Source: Brachybacterium sp. YJGR34
GTDB lineage: Bacteria; Actinomycetota; Actinomycetes; Actinomycetales; Dermabacteraceae
Length of the DNA stretch: 64,000 nt
Direction: 5' to 3'
NCBI RefSeq assembly: GCF_003347015.1
Contig: NZ_PNFB01000001.1
Location: 62,001 to 126,000 of the forward strand
Shown here piece after piece: positions 8,647 to 15,638 of the stretch. The position numbers and the translations under genes are program-made. Position 1 is the first letter of the stretch, and each line of letters opens with the position of its first letter. Under the pieces are notes generated by a model. The model made no database searches, was not told where the DNA came from, and was given only the letters and a program-made list of their open reading frames with translations.

Positions 8647-9453
8647 ATGCCCCAGGTCCTCGCGCAGCTCCCTGATCTGGGTCTCGTCCCCTGGCTGTTG
8701 GTGTGCGCGGGTGCGCTGGTCGTCGGCCTGTCCAAGACAGCCCTGCCCGGCGGCGGCACCATCGCCGTGGGCCTGTTCGCCCTGGCGCTGCCGGCGAAGG
8801 AGTCCACTGCCGCACTGCTGCTCCTGCTGATGGTGGGCGATGCGACCGCGCTGTGGGTCTACCGGCGCGAACCCGATGTGCGCACCCTGGTGCGGCTGAT
8901 CCCCAGCGTGCTGGTCGGCGTGGTGCTGGGCACGATCTTCTTCGCCACGGCCGGCGGGGATGCCGTGCGCGGCACGATCGGCGTGATCCTGCTGGCGCTG
9001 GTCGGTGTGACCGTCTGGCGCCGTCGCGCGGCCCGCAGCGGCGCGGCGCGCAGCGCGGGCGCCGACGGGGACCTCGACGGCCCGCCCTCGGGGGTCGGCG
9101 CCCAGCTGGGACGTACCGGCTACGGCCTGCTGGGCGGATTCACCACCATGGTCGCCAACGCCGGCGGACCGGTGATGAGCATGTACTTCTACGCCATGCG
9201 GATGCCGGTGCTGACCTTCCTGGGCACCTCCGCCTGGTTCTTCGCCGTCGTCAACGTGCTCAAGCTGCCGTTCTCCGCGGGCCTGGGCCTGATCACGCGG
9301 GACACCCTGGTCATGGACGCGGTGCTGGTGCCGCTGGTGCTGATCGGCGCCGCCCTCGGGGCGCGGGTCGCGCGGCGGCTCCCGCAGGGCGTCTTCGAGA
9401 ACGCGGTGCTCGTGCTCACGGTGGTCTCGGCGCTGGCCCTGCTGGTGCTGTGA
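8647..9453 (+). CDS. TauE/SafE-family membrane exporter
   Basis: A 268-residue protein with about eight hydrophobic helices in two related halves, of the TauE/SafE (sulfite, sulfoacetate or small organic anion) exporter family. The N-terminal LSKTALPGGGTIAVGLFA and the second-half GFTTMVANAGGPVMSMYF are the two signature repeats. The substrate is unknown; family members export sulfite or sulfonates, and others move unrelated anions. It follows dhaKL by 86 bases but probably has its own promoter (TAGGTT at 8634), so a shared function with dihydroxyacetone kinase is only a possibility. Confidence 0.85.
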   Translation: MPQVLAQLPDLGLVPWLLVCAGALVVGLSKTALPGGGTIAVGLFALALPAKESTAALLLLLMVGDATALWVYRREPDVRTLVRLIPSVLVGVVLGTIFFATAGGDAVRGTIGVILLALVGVTVWRRRAARSGAARSAGADGDLDGPPSGVGAQLGRTGYGLLGGFTTMVANAGGPVMSMYFYAMRMPVLTFLGTSAWFFAVVNVLKLPFSAGLGLITRDTLVMDAVLVPLVLIGAALGARVARRLPQGVFENAVLVLTVVSALALLVL

Positions 9454-9483
9454 CGGCCCGCGGTGCCGCGGAGGCCCTGCGAG

Positions 9484-9984
9484 TCAGGGGCCGACCTGCT
9501 GGCCCTCGTCGAACTGCTCGAGGTCGGTGCCGTCGATCCTGCCGTCGACCGTGATCGTGCCCGGCTCCGCGGCGACGTTCCAGTACCAGGCGGTGCTCGG
9601 GGTGTTGCCGCCGGTGCTGGCGATCGCGACCGGCGCCCGCAGCACGACGCGGGTGGGCGTCTCCTCGAGGGGCACCCAGTCGTTGAGCCCCGGCTGGTCG
9701 TCGGCCCGGTCGATGAGGGAGAAGGCGGGGTCGTCCCCGATGTAGGAGATCGTGATCTCGATCCAGTAGGTGTCGTCGGTGAATATCTCCGGATAGGACC
9801 AGGCGCGGGGATTGGCCTCGACGTCGTTGGGGTGGATGCCGGTGTTCGCGTTGAGCCCGTAGTTCGTCGGGGTGCCGTTCGAGGCGGCGACAGCGGGGGC
9901 CGAGGTCGCGACGACGGCGACCGGTGCAGCCCAGGCGGCGGTCAGGAGGGTCCTGCGGGTCGATCGGGACGACGGGGAAGACAT
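9484..9984 (-). CDS. Secreted protein of unknown function
   Basis: A 166-residue exported protein. Residues 1-33 form a signal with a twin-arginine-like STRRTLLTAAW motif and a probable cleavage after SAPAVAA. The mature part of about 130 residues is rich in Trp, Thr and Asp, with no cysteine and no domain I recognise; it has the look of an all-beta extracellular domain. The ATG at 9984 sits directly after AAGG with too little spacing for a normal ribosome-binding site, and a TTG at 9999 is an in-frame alternative, so the start is uncertain by five residues. It is convergent with the exporter and follows the WYL regulator gene on the same strand. Confidence 0.75.
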   Translation of the reverse strand: MSSPSSRSTRRTLLTAAWAAPVAVVATSAPAVAASNGTPTNYGLNANTGIHPNDVEANPRAWSYPEIFTDDTYWIEITISYIGDDPAFSLIDRADDQPGLNDWVPLEETPTRVVLRAPVAIASTGGNTPSTAWYWNVAAEPGTITVDGRIDGTDLEQFDEGQQVGP

Positions 9985-10057
9985 CCTTCGACCGTACAAA
10001 GGCGAGCTGATCGCGTCCTACAAGGATGTGAGGTGGGCTACCCGTGATCGGGGGATG

Positions 10058-11011
10058 TCACACCCCGGGCCGCGCCTCCTGCGCCCAGGCGCCGATCGCC
10101 CGGATCTCCTCGAGCAGCTGCGGCGGGTCGATCACCTCGATCGGCGCTCCCAGCAGGGCCAGGTGCACCGCGAGCCAGCGCAGGTTCTCGGCGCCGGCGT
10201 GCAGGAGGCAGGCGTCCTCGCCGTCCGGTTCGATGCGCGCCGTGCGGCTGGACAGCTGGCCGGCGACCTCCTGGGCGGGGCGCAGGACGCGCACCGTCGC
10301 CGCGATCGGATACCCGGCCACCGTGATCGACTCGCGCACGGCCCGCTCGATGTCCGGGGTGGGCCGGGGCGTGATCGGGAAGGTGCTGGGGTGCACCGCG
10401 TGCATGCGGTCCAGGCGGAAGGTGCGCCAGTCCTCGCGGCCCAGGTCCCAGGCGAACAGGTACCAGTGCCCCTCGACGCTCAGCACTCGGCGCGGTTCGA
10501 GGCGACGCTCGGAGCGCTCGCCGTCGCGCCGCTCGTAGTCGACCCGGATCCGCAGCCCGTCCCGCACCGCCGTGGCCAGGGCCAGCAGCACCTCGGAGCG
10601 GGCACCGGGAACGGGCCGGGCCACCACCCCCATCGCCTCGCTCACGGCCGAGACCTCGGAGCGCACCGACGGGGGCAGGATCCGGTCCAGGGCCGCGAGA
10701 GCACGCAGCGCCTCGGCGTCCAGGCCCTCGATGCCCGAGCCCGCGGTCAGGCGCAGGCCCACGGCGACCGCGACGGCCTCGTGCGGGCCCAGCAGCAGGG
10801 GCGGCAGCTCCCGTCCCGCGCCGAGCTGGTAGCCGCCGCCGTGTCCTGCCGAGGTGAGCACGGGGTAGCCCATCTGCCGCAGCCGATCGACATCCCGGCG
10901 CACCGTCCGCACCGTGACCTCCAGCTCCTCCGCCAGCTCCGGTCCCGTCCACACGGTGCGCGACTGCAGCAGCGCCAGCAGTCGCAGGGCCCTCGTGGTC
11001 ACGTCGCTCAT
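10058..11011 (-). CDS. WYL-domain transcriptional regulator
   Basis: A 317-residue DNA-binding regulator of the DeoR/YafY-like WYL class. An HTH_11-type winged helix fills residues 1-60 (LAEELEVTVRTVRRDVDRLRQMGYPV); the WYL ligand-sensing domain follows (about 135-235, with the literal GHWYLFAWD and the arginine-rich FRLDRM), then a WCX-type C-terminal domain. Such proteins sense small or nucleic-acid ligands. The start is the ATG at 11011. It is divergent from a DinB-type gene across 101 bases that contain the palindrome 11033-11051, which is repeated in front of a second DinB paralogue, so this protein is the obvious candidate to bind both. Confidence 0.92.
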   Translation of the reverse strand: MSDVTTRALRLLALLQSRTVWTGPELAEELEVTVRTVRRDVDRLRQMGYPVLTSAGHGGGYQLGAGRELPPLLLGPHEAVAVAVGLRLTAGSGIEGLDAEALRALAALDRILPPSVRSEVSAVSEAMGVVARPVPGARSEVLLALATAVRDGLRIRVDYERRDGERSERRLEPRRVLSVEGHWYLFAWDLGREDWRTFRLDRMHAVHPSTFPITPRPTPDIERAVRESITVAGYPIAATVRVLRPAQEVAGQLSSRTARIEPDGEDACLLHAGAENLRWLAVHLALLGAPIEVIDPPQLLEEIRAIGAWAQEARPGV

Positions 11012-11032
11012 GGTCACAGTCTGCCGGAGTTC

Positions 11033-11067
11033 GAGGACAGGAACTGTCCTCGTAGGGCGGAAGAGTG
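11033..11067. promoter_or_regulatory. Probable WYL-regulator operator, copy 1
   Basis: The 19-bp perfect palindrome 11033-11051 has arms GAGGACAG and CTGTCCTC around GAA. Three bases later the block GGGCGGAAGAGTG (11055-11067) follows. The same palindrome core, spacing and block recur at 13953-13987. The position between the divergent regulator and DinB genes suits autoregulation plus control of the neighbour. Confidence 0.7.
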
Positions 11068-11112
11068 TGGTCCGAGCGCAGAGCTCGCCCCCACCACCGC
11101 CAGGAGAGTCCG

Positions 11113-11688
11113 ATGCCGTTCCTGACCGCCGAGACCACCGACGAGCGCGATGCGCTGGCCACCTTCGCGTCCCAGCAGATCCGCCAGACCGCGACCGCCC
11201 TGCACGGGCTCACGCCCGAGCAGATCCGTGAGGTGCCCAGCGCCTCGGCCATGAGCCTGGGCATGCTCGCCCGCCACGTGCTCCTCATGGCCGAGGGCGG
11301 GGCGCTGACGATCGCCGCGGCTCCGGAGGCCGCGCCGCCCGCGCAGCGCACGCCGGAGCAGCTCCAGGCCGAGGGCGCCATCACCCCCGAGGCGGTCCGC
11401 GCGGAGGACACGGCGGAGTCCCTCGTCGCCGCGCTGCACGCCGCCGCCGACGCCCTCGAGGCCGCGATCCGCGCCGCGGACCCGGACGAGCGGGGGCCGG
11501 TCCCGGACGCGCCCTGGTTCGAGGGCAGGTCCACCTGGACGATGCGCTGGTACGCGATGCACCAGGCCGAGGAGCACGCCCGCCACGCCGGTCACGCGGA
11601 CATCCTCCGCGAGAGCATCGACGGCAAGGGCACCTACGAGCTGAACGTCCTGGCCGAGGGCGGCACCTGGCCGCCGGAGGGCTGGTGA
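11113..11688 (+). CDS. DinB/DUF664-type protein, paralogue 1
   Basis: A 191-residue cytoplasmic four-helix-bundle protein of the DinB_2 superfamily, which in actinobacteria includes mycothiol-dependent S-transferases and metal-binding detoxification proteins. H55 in LARHVLLM and the C-terminal HARHAGHADILRESIDG carry the histidines that normally bind the divalent metal. The closing WPPEGW is shared with the second copy at 14047. ATG 11113 follows CAGGAGAG. It is divergent from the WYL regulator and convergent with the flavin monooxygenase gene, ending four bases from its stop. The substrate is unknown. Confidence 0.88.
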   Translation: MPFLTAETTDERDALATFASQQIRQTATALHGLTPEQIREVPSASAMSLGMLARHVLLMAEGGALTIAAAPEAAPPAQRTPEQLQAEGAITPEAVRAEDTAESLVAALHAAADALEAAIRAADPDERGPVPDAPWFEGRSTWTMRWYAMHQAEEHARHAGHADILRESIDGKGTYELNVLAEGGTWPPEGW

Positions 11689-11692
11689 GCGA

Positions 11693-12997
11693 TCACGCCC
11701 CCGTGAGGTGCCCCCGCAGGGTGGAGGCCGTGTACTCCCGGCGGAACCGGCCGCGCTCCTGCAGGATCGGCACCACCTGGTCGATGACGTCCTCGAGGCT
11801 CTCCGGGAGGGCCGGCGGCATGAGGTTGAAGCCGTCGGCCGCTCCGGCGTCCACCCAGGCGATCATCTGCTCGGCGACCTGCTCGGCGGTGCCGATCATC
11901 GTGGCGTGCCCGCCGCCGGCGGCGAGCAGTCCCAGTAGCTCGCGGACCGTCGGCCGCACGGACTGGGACTCCAGGATCCGCAGCACCGTCGCGTACCGCC
12001 CCTGCGGGCCCGTGAACTCCGCGAGCGGGGGCAGCGGCGGGACGGGGGCGTCCAGCGCCCAGGCGCCCGCGTCCTGCCCGGTGAAGAAGGACAGCATGCC
12101 CAGCGCCTGCTCGGTGTCCAGCAGCGCGTCCAGCGCCGCCTTCTTCTCCCGCGCCTCCTCCTCCGTGCGGCCCACGTAGGTCACCAGCCCCGGCATCACC
12201 ACGATCCCGTCGGGATCCCGGCCGGCCCGCGCGGCGCGTGCCCGCACATCGGTCCGGAACTCGCGGGCCATCTCCCGGTCCCAGGCCACGGCGTAGATCC
12301 CCTCGGCGTGCCGGGCGGCCAGCTCGCGCCCGGGCCCGGAGCTGCCGGCCTGGAAGATCACGGGTCGGCCCTGCGGCGGGGAGGGGATGTTCAGCGGCCC
12401 CGCGACCTCGAAGTCGGCGCCGCGGTGGTCGATCGGGAGGATCCGGGAGACGTCCGCGTACTCGCCCGTGCCGGGCAGGAGCGCGTCCGCGGGGAAGGAG
12501 TCCCACAGGGCGGTGAGCACCTCGGTGAACTCCTCGGCCCGCGCGTAGCGCTCGGCGTGGGCGGGCAGGGCGGGCAGCGAGTGGTTGCGCGCCTCCTCGT
12601 CGGTCATGGAGGTGACGACGTTGATCCCCGCGCGACCGCCGCTGATGTGGTCGAGGCTCGCCAGCATCCTCGCCGCGTGGAAGGGATCCCAGAAGGTGCT
12701 CGAGATCGTGGTGACCAGGCCCAGGTGCGCCGTCGCCCGGGCCATCGCGGTCAATGCCGTGACCGGCTCGAGGAACCAGCGGGGGGAGCCGGCGATCCCG
12801 GGCACCCCGGCGGACTGGCCGTCGGCGAGGAAGAGCGCGTCGAGCCGTCCGCGCTCGGCGAGGCGGGCGAGCTCCTCCCAGCGGGTGATGTCGCCCAGGC
12901 GCTCGACATCGGAGCCGGGCCGCCGCCACGCGGCGGAGTGATGCCCGCAGGCGTGGGCGAAGAGGTTCAGGTGGATCGGGCGTCCGGTGCCGGTCAT
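11693..12997 (-). CDS. LLM-class flavin monooxygenase (NtaA/SnaA/DszA type) under TPP control
   Basis: A 434-residue bacterial-luciferase-like oxygenase of the NtaA/SnaA/DszA branch, which uses reduced flavin from a partner reductase. Family segments include IHLNLFAHACGHHSAAWR near the start, STFWDPFHAARMLASLDHISGGR (about residues 100-122), the flavin-phosphate region FQAGSSGPGRELAARHAEGIY and the C-terminal GFNLMPP. The ATG at 12997 shares one base with the stop of the dehydrogenase upstream (TGATG), so both are translated from one mRNA. That mRNA begins with a TPP riboswitch, which ties the enzyme to thiamine supply. Members of this branch oxidise aminopolycarboxylates, thiophenes, sulfonates or heterocycles; oxidation of a thiazole- or pyrimidine-containing thiamine precursor or breakdown product is one reading, but nothing in the sequence proves it. 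Confidence 0.9.
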   Translation of the reverse strand: MTGTGRPIHLNLFAHACGHHSAAWRRPGSDVERLGDITRWEELARLAERGRLDALFLADGQSAGVPGIAGSPRWFLEPVTALTAMARATAHLGLVTTISSTFWDPFHAARMLASLDHISGGRAGINVVTSMTDEEARNHSLPALPAHAERYARAEEFTEVLTALWDSFPADALLPGTGEYADVSRILPIDHRGADFEVAGPLNIPSPPQGRPVIFQAGSSGPGRELAARHAEGIYAVAWDREMAREFRTDVRARAARAGRDPDGIVVMPGLVTYVGRTEEEAREKKAALDALLDTEQALGMLSFFTGQDAGAWALDAPVPPLPPLAEFTGPQGRYATVLRILESQSVRPTVRELLGLLAAGGGHATMIGTAEQVAEQMIAWVDAGAADGFNLMPPALPESLEDVIDQVVPILQERGRFRREYTASTLRGHLTGA

Positions 12998-13770
12998 CAG
13001 TCCTTCACCAGCCCGCCGTCGACCACCAGGTTCTGCCCGGTGATGGCGCGCGCCCAGGGCGAGGCGAGCAGCAGCACGGCGTCGGCGAACTCCTCCGGGG
13101 TGGTCACGCTGCCCAGCGGGGTGCCCGCGGCGATCGCGTCGAAGACGGCCTCCGGGGTGGCGGCGCTCGCGTCCGTGGTGCGCAGCAACCCGCCGCTGAG
13201 CATGTTCACACGCACCCCCAGCGGCCCCAGATCGACGGAGAACGTCCTGGTCAGGGAGAGGAGGGCGGCCTTCGCGGCGGTGTAGTCGTGGTAGGGGACC
13301 ACGGGGTTCTGGAAGAGGTTGGTGCCGATGGTGAGCACCTGACCGCCGCCGGCGTCCCGGAAGTGGGGGAGCGCGGCCTGCACCAGGTTGAGGGTGCCCT
13401 GCACGGAGCCGGCGAACTGGGCGGTGAAGTCCTCGTAGCCGATGTCCGGGGCGGCGGCGCGGCCGTCGCCGTCGAAGGAGAAGTCCGCCAGGGCGTTGGA
13501 GACCACGGTGGTCACCGGCGCGCCGAAATGCCGACGGGCCTGCTCGAGGAGCGCGTCGAGGGCGGCGCGGTCGCGGACGTCGGCCTCGATCGCCAGGGCC
13601 CGCTCGCCCAGCTGCTCGGACAGGGTGCGGGCGGCCTCGGTGCTGCGGTGGTAGTCGATGACCACGCGAGCACCCTCGCGGTGGAACGCCTCGGTGATCG
13701 CACGGCCGAGCCCGCGGGCTCCGCCGGTGACGACGACGACCTGCTCGGACAGGGAGGGTGTGGTGTGCAT
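12997..13770 (-). CDS. Short-chain dehydrogenase under a TPP riboswitch
   Basis: A 257-residue NAD(P)-dependent SDR, FabG-like. The cofactor motif TGGARGLG is at residues 15-22 and the catalytic pair Y163/K167 is in YTAAK. Two deviations stand out: the usual NNAG is SNAL (91-94), and the catalytic serine position before the tyrosine reads TIGTNLF, so threonine or asparagine replaces it. The C-terminal GQNLVVDGGLVKD is normal for the family. ATG 13770 follows GAGAGG by six bases. It is the first gene behind the TPP riboswitch and overlaps the monooxygenase gene by one base. The pair should be made when thiamine pyrophosphate is scarce. Confidence 0.92.
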   Translation of the reverse strand: MHTTPSLSEQVVVVTGGARGLGRAITEAFHREGARVVIDYHRSTEAARTLSEQLGERALAIEADVRDRAALDALLEQARRHFGAPVTTVVSNALADFSFDGDGRAAAPDIGYEDFTAQFAGSVQGTLNLVQAALPHFRDAGGGQVLTIGTNLFQNPVVPYHDYTAAKAALLSLTRTFSVDLGPLGVRVNMLSGGLLRTTDASAATPEAVFDAIAAGTPLGSVTTPEEFADAVLLLASPWARAITGQNLVVDGGLVKD

Positions 13771-13818
13771 CAGTGCCTCTCGAGCGGTGGCGCGAGGGCA
13801 GGGCGGCACGCGGCCGCG

Positions 13819-13899
13819 GTGACATTCCCTCCGCCAGCATGAACTGGATCAGGTGCGACGGGTGTTCTCTCAGCCGCGTGAGGCGGCACCCCGTGTCAC
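13819..13899 (-). promoter_or_regulatory. TPP (thiamine pyrophosphate) riboswitch, THI element
   Basis: Read on the minus strand this is a near-canonical THI box: the closing helix GUGACA/UGUCAC (13894-13899 with 13819-13824), then CGGGGUGCC, CUGAGA, ACCCGU, CACCUGAUC and the final GCUGGCGGAGGGA. All conserved blocks of the E. coli thiM aptamer are present in order and spacing. It ends 49 bases before the ATG of the dehydrogenase. I see no T-run terminator, so translational control by hiding the GAGAGG ribosome-binding site is the likelier mode. Confidence 0.97.
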
Positions 13900-13904
13900 G
13901 GCGC

Positions 13905-13910
13905 ACCCTA
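13905..13910 (-). promoter_or_regulatory. -10 element of the TPP-controlled operon
   Basis: TAGGGT on the minus strand lies such that transcription would begin at about 13898-13899, the first base of the riboswitch closing helix. The -35 region is weak. Confidence 0.5.
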
Positions 13911-13952
13911 CCCGACCGGCGCCGCTCCGTCCGTCGTCATCCACCGGCCTTC

Positions 13953-13987
13953 GCGGACAGGATCTGTCCTCACCGGGCGGAAGAGTG
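13953..13987. promoter_or_regulatory. Probable WYL-regulator operator, copy 2
   Basis: GGACAG-GAT-CTGTCC (13955-13969) is a perfect 15-bp palindrome, followed after TCACC by GGGCGGAAGAGTG (13975-13987), the same block and spacing as at 11033-11067. It lies upstream of the second DinB gene and between it and the TPP-controlled operon. Confidence 0.7.
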
Positions 13988-14046
13988 AGGGTCGAGCACG
14001 GAGCTCGACACCGAGCAGAGCACGCCGACCGACGAAGGAGAGCGCC

Positions 14047-14625
14047 ATGCCGTTCCTGACCCCCGACATCACCGACGAGCGCGACGGCCTGGCCGTCTTC
14101 GCCCAGCAGCAGATCCGCCAGGTCGCCACCACCCTGCAGGACCTGAGCCCAGAGCAGCTCGCCGGGAGACCCACCGTCTCCGCGTTCTGCCTGGGGGATC
14201 TCTCCCGTCACGTCATCGCCGTGGCGGGCGGGATCGCGGGGGAGATCCGCGGGGCCACCGCGGTCGCCGGCGGCGGCGCGGCGGTCGCCGAGGAGGCGGC
14301 GGAGGTGCTGCGCGGCGAGGGGGCGGAGGTCCTGCAGCCCGAGGACACCGCCGAGTCCCTGATCGCCGAGCTCGAGGCCGCCGGCGCCGAGCTCGCCGCC
14401 GCGATCCGCACCGGTGCGCTCGAAGCCCCCGTGCCCGTCCCGGAGGCTCCGTGGTTCAGCGGCGAGGAGCGCTGGACCGTGCGGTGGATCGCGCTGCATG
14501 CCGTCGAGGAGGTGGCCCGGCACGCCGGGCACGCGGACCTCCTGCGCGAGAGCATCGACGGCCAGTTCGCCTACGCCCTCAACGCCCGCGCCGACGGCGA
14601 GACCTGGCCCCCGCCGGGCTGGTGA
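14047..14625 (+). CDS. DinB/DUF664-type protein, paralogue 2
   Basis: A 192-residue paralogue of the protein at 11113-11688: both begin MPFLT, share TDERD, QQIRQ, PEDTAESL or AEDTAESL, APWF, ARHAGHAD, LRESIDG and a WPP-GW ending, while the middle (residues 65-105) is an Ala/Glu-rich insert unlike the first copy. The metal-binding histidines in LSRHVIAV and ARHAGHAD are kept. ATG 14047 follows AAGGAG. Its upstream palindrome copies that of paralogue 1, so gene and control region seem to have been duplicated together. A third DinB-type gene follows 89 bases downstream. Confidence 0.87.
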   Translation: MPFLTPDITDERDGLAVFAQQQIRQVATTLQDLSPEQLAGRPTVSAFCLGDLSRHVIAVAGGIAGEIRGATAVAGGGAAVAEEAAEVLRGEGAEVLQPEDTAESLIAELEAAGAELAAAIRTGALEAPVPVPEAPWFSGEERWTVRWIALHAVEEVARHAGHADLLRESIDGQFAYALNARADGETWPPPGW

Positions 14626-14714
14626 GGTCCAGCCGTCCGCTCCGACCCCGCGGGCCCCGATCTCCCTGACGCTCCTGTGACCCTGACGTTCCGATCGAAC
14701 CCTGGAGGACTGCG

Positions 14715-15332
14715 ATGACCAGCAACGACACCACTCCCGCTCCCGCCCTGGACGGACAGGGCGGCGATCTGTCCGCCGTCCTGCACGAGCAGATCGACTA
14801 CCACGTGCGCGAGTTCCTGCGCCCGCGCCTCGAGGGCCTCACCGACGAGGAGTACGTCTTCGACCCTGGCGCCACCGGCCGGGCCTGGACCGTCCACCCC
14901 CGGGTGCCCGAGGGGACGGAGCCGCCCACGGCGATGCAGGGCGGCTCCGGGGAGATGGTCATCGACTTCGCGTACCCCGAGCCCGATCCCGCGCCGCTGA
15001 CCACGATCGCCTGGCGGCTGGGCCACCTCGTCGTCGGGGTGCTCGCGGTGCGCAGCCACTCGCACTTCGGTGGACCGCCTGCGGACTACATGACCTGGAA
15101 CTACGCCGCCACGGCGCAGGGGGCCCTGGAGCAGTTCGACCGGGAGTACGCGCGCTGGATGCGCGGCGTGGAGCAGTGGTCGGCGGAGGACCTCCAGGTC
15201 GCCGTGGGCGAGGCCGAGGGGCCGTGGGCGCAGCACTCCCGCGCCACCCTCGTCGCCCACATCAATCGCGAGCTGATCCACCACCTCGCCGAGATCGCCC
15301 TGCTGCGCGACCTCTGGGCGCACCGGGGCTGA
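14715..15332 (+). CDS. DinB-superfamily protein
   Basis: A 205-residue protein of the DinB fold, only distantly related to the two upstream copies. TIAWRLGHLVVGVLAVRSHSHFGG and the C-terminal VAHINRELIHHLAEIALLRDLW carry the three-histidine metal site. Members act as mycothiol- or bacillithiol-dependent transferases, or have no known role. ATG 14715 follows CTGGAGGA with good spacing. It probably shares a transcript with the gene at 14047. The stretch YMTWNYAATAQGALEQFDREYARWMRG is typical of actinobacterial members. Confidence 0.83.
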   Translation: MTSNDTTPAPALDGQGGDLSAVLHEQIDYHVREFLRPRLEGLTDEEYVFDPGATGRAWTVHPRVPEGTEPPTAMQGGSGEMVIDFAYPEPDPAPLTTIAWRLGHLVVGVLAVRSHSHFGGPPADYMTWNYAATAQGALEQFDREYARWMRGVEQWSAEDLQVAVGEAEGPWAQHSRATLVAHINRELIHHLAEIALLRDLWAHRG

Positions 15333-15638
15333 CGCAGCCGTGCGGCGCACCGGGTCGCCCCTGCGTCCCCCTCGCGCCCACGCCGACCGCCCCGTCGGCA
15401 CGGAGGCCGGAGCGGTCGCGCGGTGCTGAGGTCGCGTATCGCGGTTGGGGCGTTCGCGAATGTGCGTATCCGCAAATACGCGAACGCCCCGACACCACAC
15501 CGTCGCCCGCGTGCAGGTGCACGACATCGGTGACCTGACCGCTGCCGGGTCGGGCGGTCGGGCAGCCAAGAGCGCTGTCGTTCCTCGCCGCCGCACGGGA
15601 GCGCGGACGGGATCGCGGTGCTCCCCGGTCGCGCCGTG
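15333..15638. other. Gene-free gap between convergent genes
   Basis: This 306-base stretch separates the stop of the DinB-type gene from the stop of the MFS transporter gene. The only structure I see is the inverted repeat 15447-15490; no convincing coding frame or promoter is present. Confidence 0.6.
15447..15490. terminator. 12-bp inverted repeat with a nested ATACGC/GCGTAT pair
   Basis: Arms 15447-15458 (GGGGCGTTCGCG) and 15479-15490 are perfect complements around a 20-base loop that itself contains GCGTAT facing ATACGC. GCGTATCGCG occurs again just upstream at 15433-15442. It probably serves as a two-way terminator for the convergent genes. Confidence 0.55.
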
